NCBI GenBank assembly: GCA_023374045.1
Contig: CM041776.1
Coordinates: 323,417,925 to 323,481,924 of the forward strand
Length of the DNA: 64,000 nt
DNA from: Limonium bicolor
Taxonomy: Eukaryota; Streptophyta; Magnoliopsida; Caryophyllales; Plumbaginaceae
Reading direction: 5' to 3'
Shown here: piece after piece, positions 62,585 through 64,000 of the stretch
Position numbering within the stretch: the first letter of the stretch is position 1
How the letters are laid out: every line of letters starts with the position of its first letter
Program-made: the position numbers and the translations under genes
The notes under the pieces: generated by a model
The model's database searches: none
What the model was told of the DNA's origin: nothing
What the model saw: only the letters and a program-made list of their open reading frames with translations

Positions 62585-64000
62585 TTTTTTTTTATAATTA
62601 AGTATCTTTATTCAAGTATTAATACCAAGACTGGTATAGCTCAAAAACTACACAAGTGTATCAAAACAACAAAGACGAAAATGAAATTGCATACTACTCC
62701 CCACCCTCCCTTGCCCAGTGGCTGCCTCATTAAAACCTTCATATCAAAAACCTAGTGGGAAAGAAGCTATAGAGGAAAAAGAGTACAAGACCCATGGGCT
62801 TACAATAGTTACTGCCTTACAAGTACAACGTGTCCTCCCTTAGGTTTACAGAATTAAGAAAGATCTCATAGGACATGGGGAAATGAGGCCACCAGCACTT
62901 TGTCCATCTCTACACACCCTTCTTAGCATTATTGACAACTTTTCCAGCCGAAGGAGTTTCTTCCTTTAATACCTCTTCATTTCTCATATTCCAAATACTC
63001 CATACACCATAGAAGAAAGTCGACCTTCACATTTTCTTCACTTTCTTGTTGAGACTTACCATCATCCAATCTTCAAAAATCTGGCTTGGGGTTTCTTTAA
63101 ATGTGAACCTTATCTTCCACCAACCTATCAACATACTCCACTCTTGCAGTGAGAACTAGCAGAAAAATATGATATGGGGCACCAGCTTTGTCCAATTGGG
63201 ATAATATCCCTTTTGAACAAAACATCACGAGTCAACAATTTACCATGCATTACAAACCACATAAGCATTCTAGTCTAGGTTTAGCCACTTTGATCCAAAT
63301 AGACTTATCAGATTCGTTTGTATGCCTATCCACGCCATTGTCACTCATAAGGTTTAGGTACAACCAACTCGTTGAGAACCCGTCACTTGAATCGCCCCAT
63401 GCAACTGTGTCCTCTACGTCCTGCATTAATAAATGGTTTTGCAGCAGTAGTTTTAGATCTTGCTCCATGAGTAGTTCATACCTGAAGAGTGGTCTGTGTC
63501 ACTCTAATCTCCAGGACCAATCTCCACCGTCGCACACTCCCATTTTGGCTATCCGAACCTTTTTGTTGTTACTCACCATATATAGCCGCTGGAACATGTC
63601 TCTTAGAGGTTGCATACCCATCCATCTATCTTCCCAGAACGCGGTAAGTGCTCCATCACCAACTCGACATCTAATGTTATTATCAAATAGGTGTTGGATC
63701 CTTTCATCCTCTGATATTGTCACTCGCACCACCCGAGACTAAACGCCATTAAAAATCTTACGTCCTATTAATACCACTATCTGAGCCCAGTCCATCGTCT
63801 AAACCATATGTATTAGTTACCACTTTGTGCTAGAGAGAGTTTCAGTCCTTCAAAAATCGCCAGCGCCATTTTGCAAGCATGCACCGGTTTTTGACACGTA
63901 TATTTACAAAGCCCAAGCCTCCTTCCAGTTTTGGTTTAGCCAATCTATCCCATGCAACCGGTGCTAATAATCGATTTTTCTCCTTTCCCTAGAAGAACCG
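62585..64000 (-). pseudogene. LINE (L1-type) 3' part, truncated by window end
   Basis: On the minus strand the sequence enters at 64000 in the C-terminal part of a non-LTR reverse transcriptase (LLAPVAWDRLAKPKLEGGLG, VNIRVKNRCMLAKWRWRFLKD). It continues with CRVGDGALTAFWEDRWMG and PLRDMFQRLY (about 63650-63570), an in-frame TGA at 63499-63501, then IWIKVAKPRLECLCGL and, after a frameshift near 63250, MHGKLLTRDVLFKRDII: the zinc-binding zf-RVT region of plant LINE polyproteins. A 3' UTR and a tail of nine A (T run at 62585-62593) end the element. It is inactive because of the stop and frameshift; the 5' part lies beyond the window. Confidence 0.88.

Overview
The window is plant nuclear DNA from a repeat-dense genome. 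The host is almost certainly a eudicot, because the one clear gene (37561-38655) is an intact orthologue of TRANSPARENT TESTA GLABRA 1 (TTG1), the WD40 subunit of the MYB-bHLH-WD40 complex. The species cannot be named from this sequence. Nearly everything else is transposable-element DNA, much of it bounded by terminal inverted repeats and target-site duplications (TSDs) that can be read directly. A run of exactly 500 N (2001-2500) marks a draft assembly.

Layout. 1-2000: AT-rich repeats and a ~175-bp tandem repeat with telomere-like CCCTAAA motifs. 2930-3083: a tiny hAT MITE. 3636-4035: a solo arm of a long-TIR element. 5699-7853: a complete non-autonomous CACTA element with TSD AAA. 8630-9701: a broken Trp/Pro-rich reading frame followed by a CACTA-type terminus. 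9702-10890: half of a foldback element and very AT-rich DNA. 11096-14790: a Ty1-copia remnant interrupted by a hAT MITE. 13256-22414 and 23283-32489: two nearly identical ~9.2-kb direct copies, separated only by an 868-bp CACTA right-end fragment. The first copy stops inside a Mutator-like element (MULE); the second contains the whole MULE (30885-35850), whose transposase frame passes into a plant mobile domain. 35851-43204: the TTG1 locus and its flanks. 43213-44079 and 44849-46345: two hAT elements. 47076-61159: a 14.1-kb LTR retrotransposon with 4.6-kb LTRs, PBS, PPT and matching 5-bp TSD but no recognisable coding capacity (LARD-like). 62585-64000: the 3' part of a LINE on the minus strand, running off the window.

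How the parts relate. TTG1 is an isolated single-exon gene in about 9 kb of low-repeat DNA between transposon blocks. Non-autonomous elements dominate (CACTA, hAT MITEs, long-TIR MULE, LARD) and would depend on enzymes supplied from elsewhere. Many differences between the two 9.2-kb copies, between the two LTRs and in the MULE frame are one-base indels, often in homopolymers. Residual long-read error or a false haplotype duplication must therefore be considered before reading biology into them.
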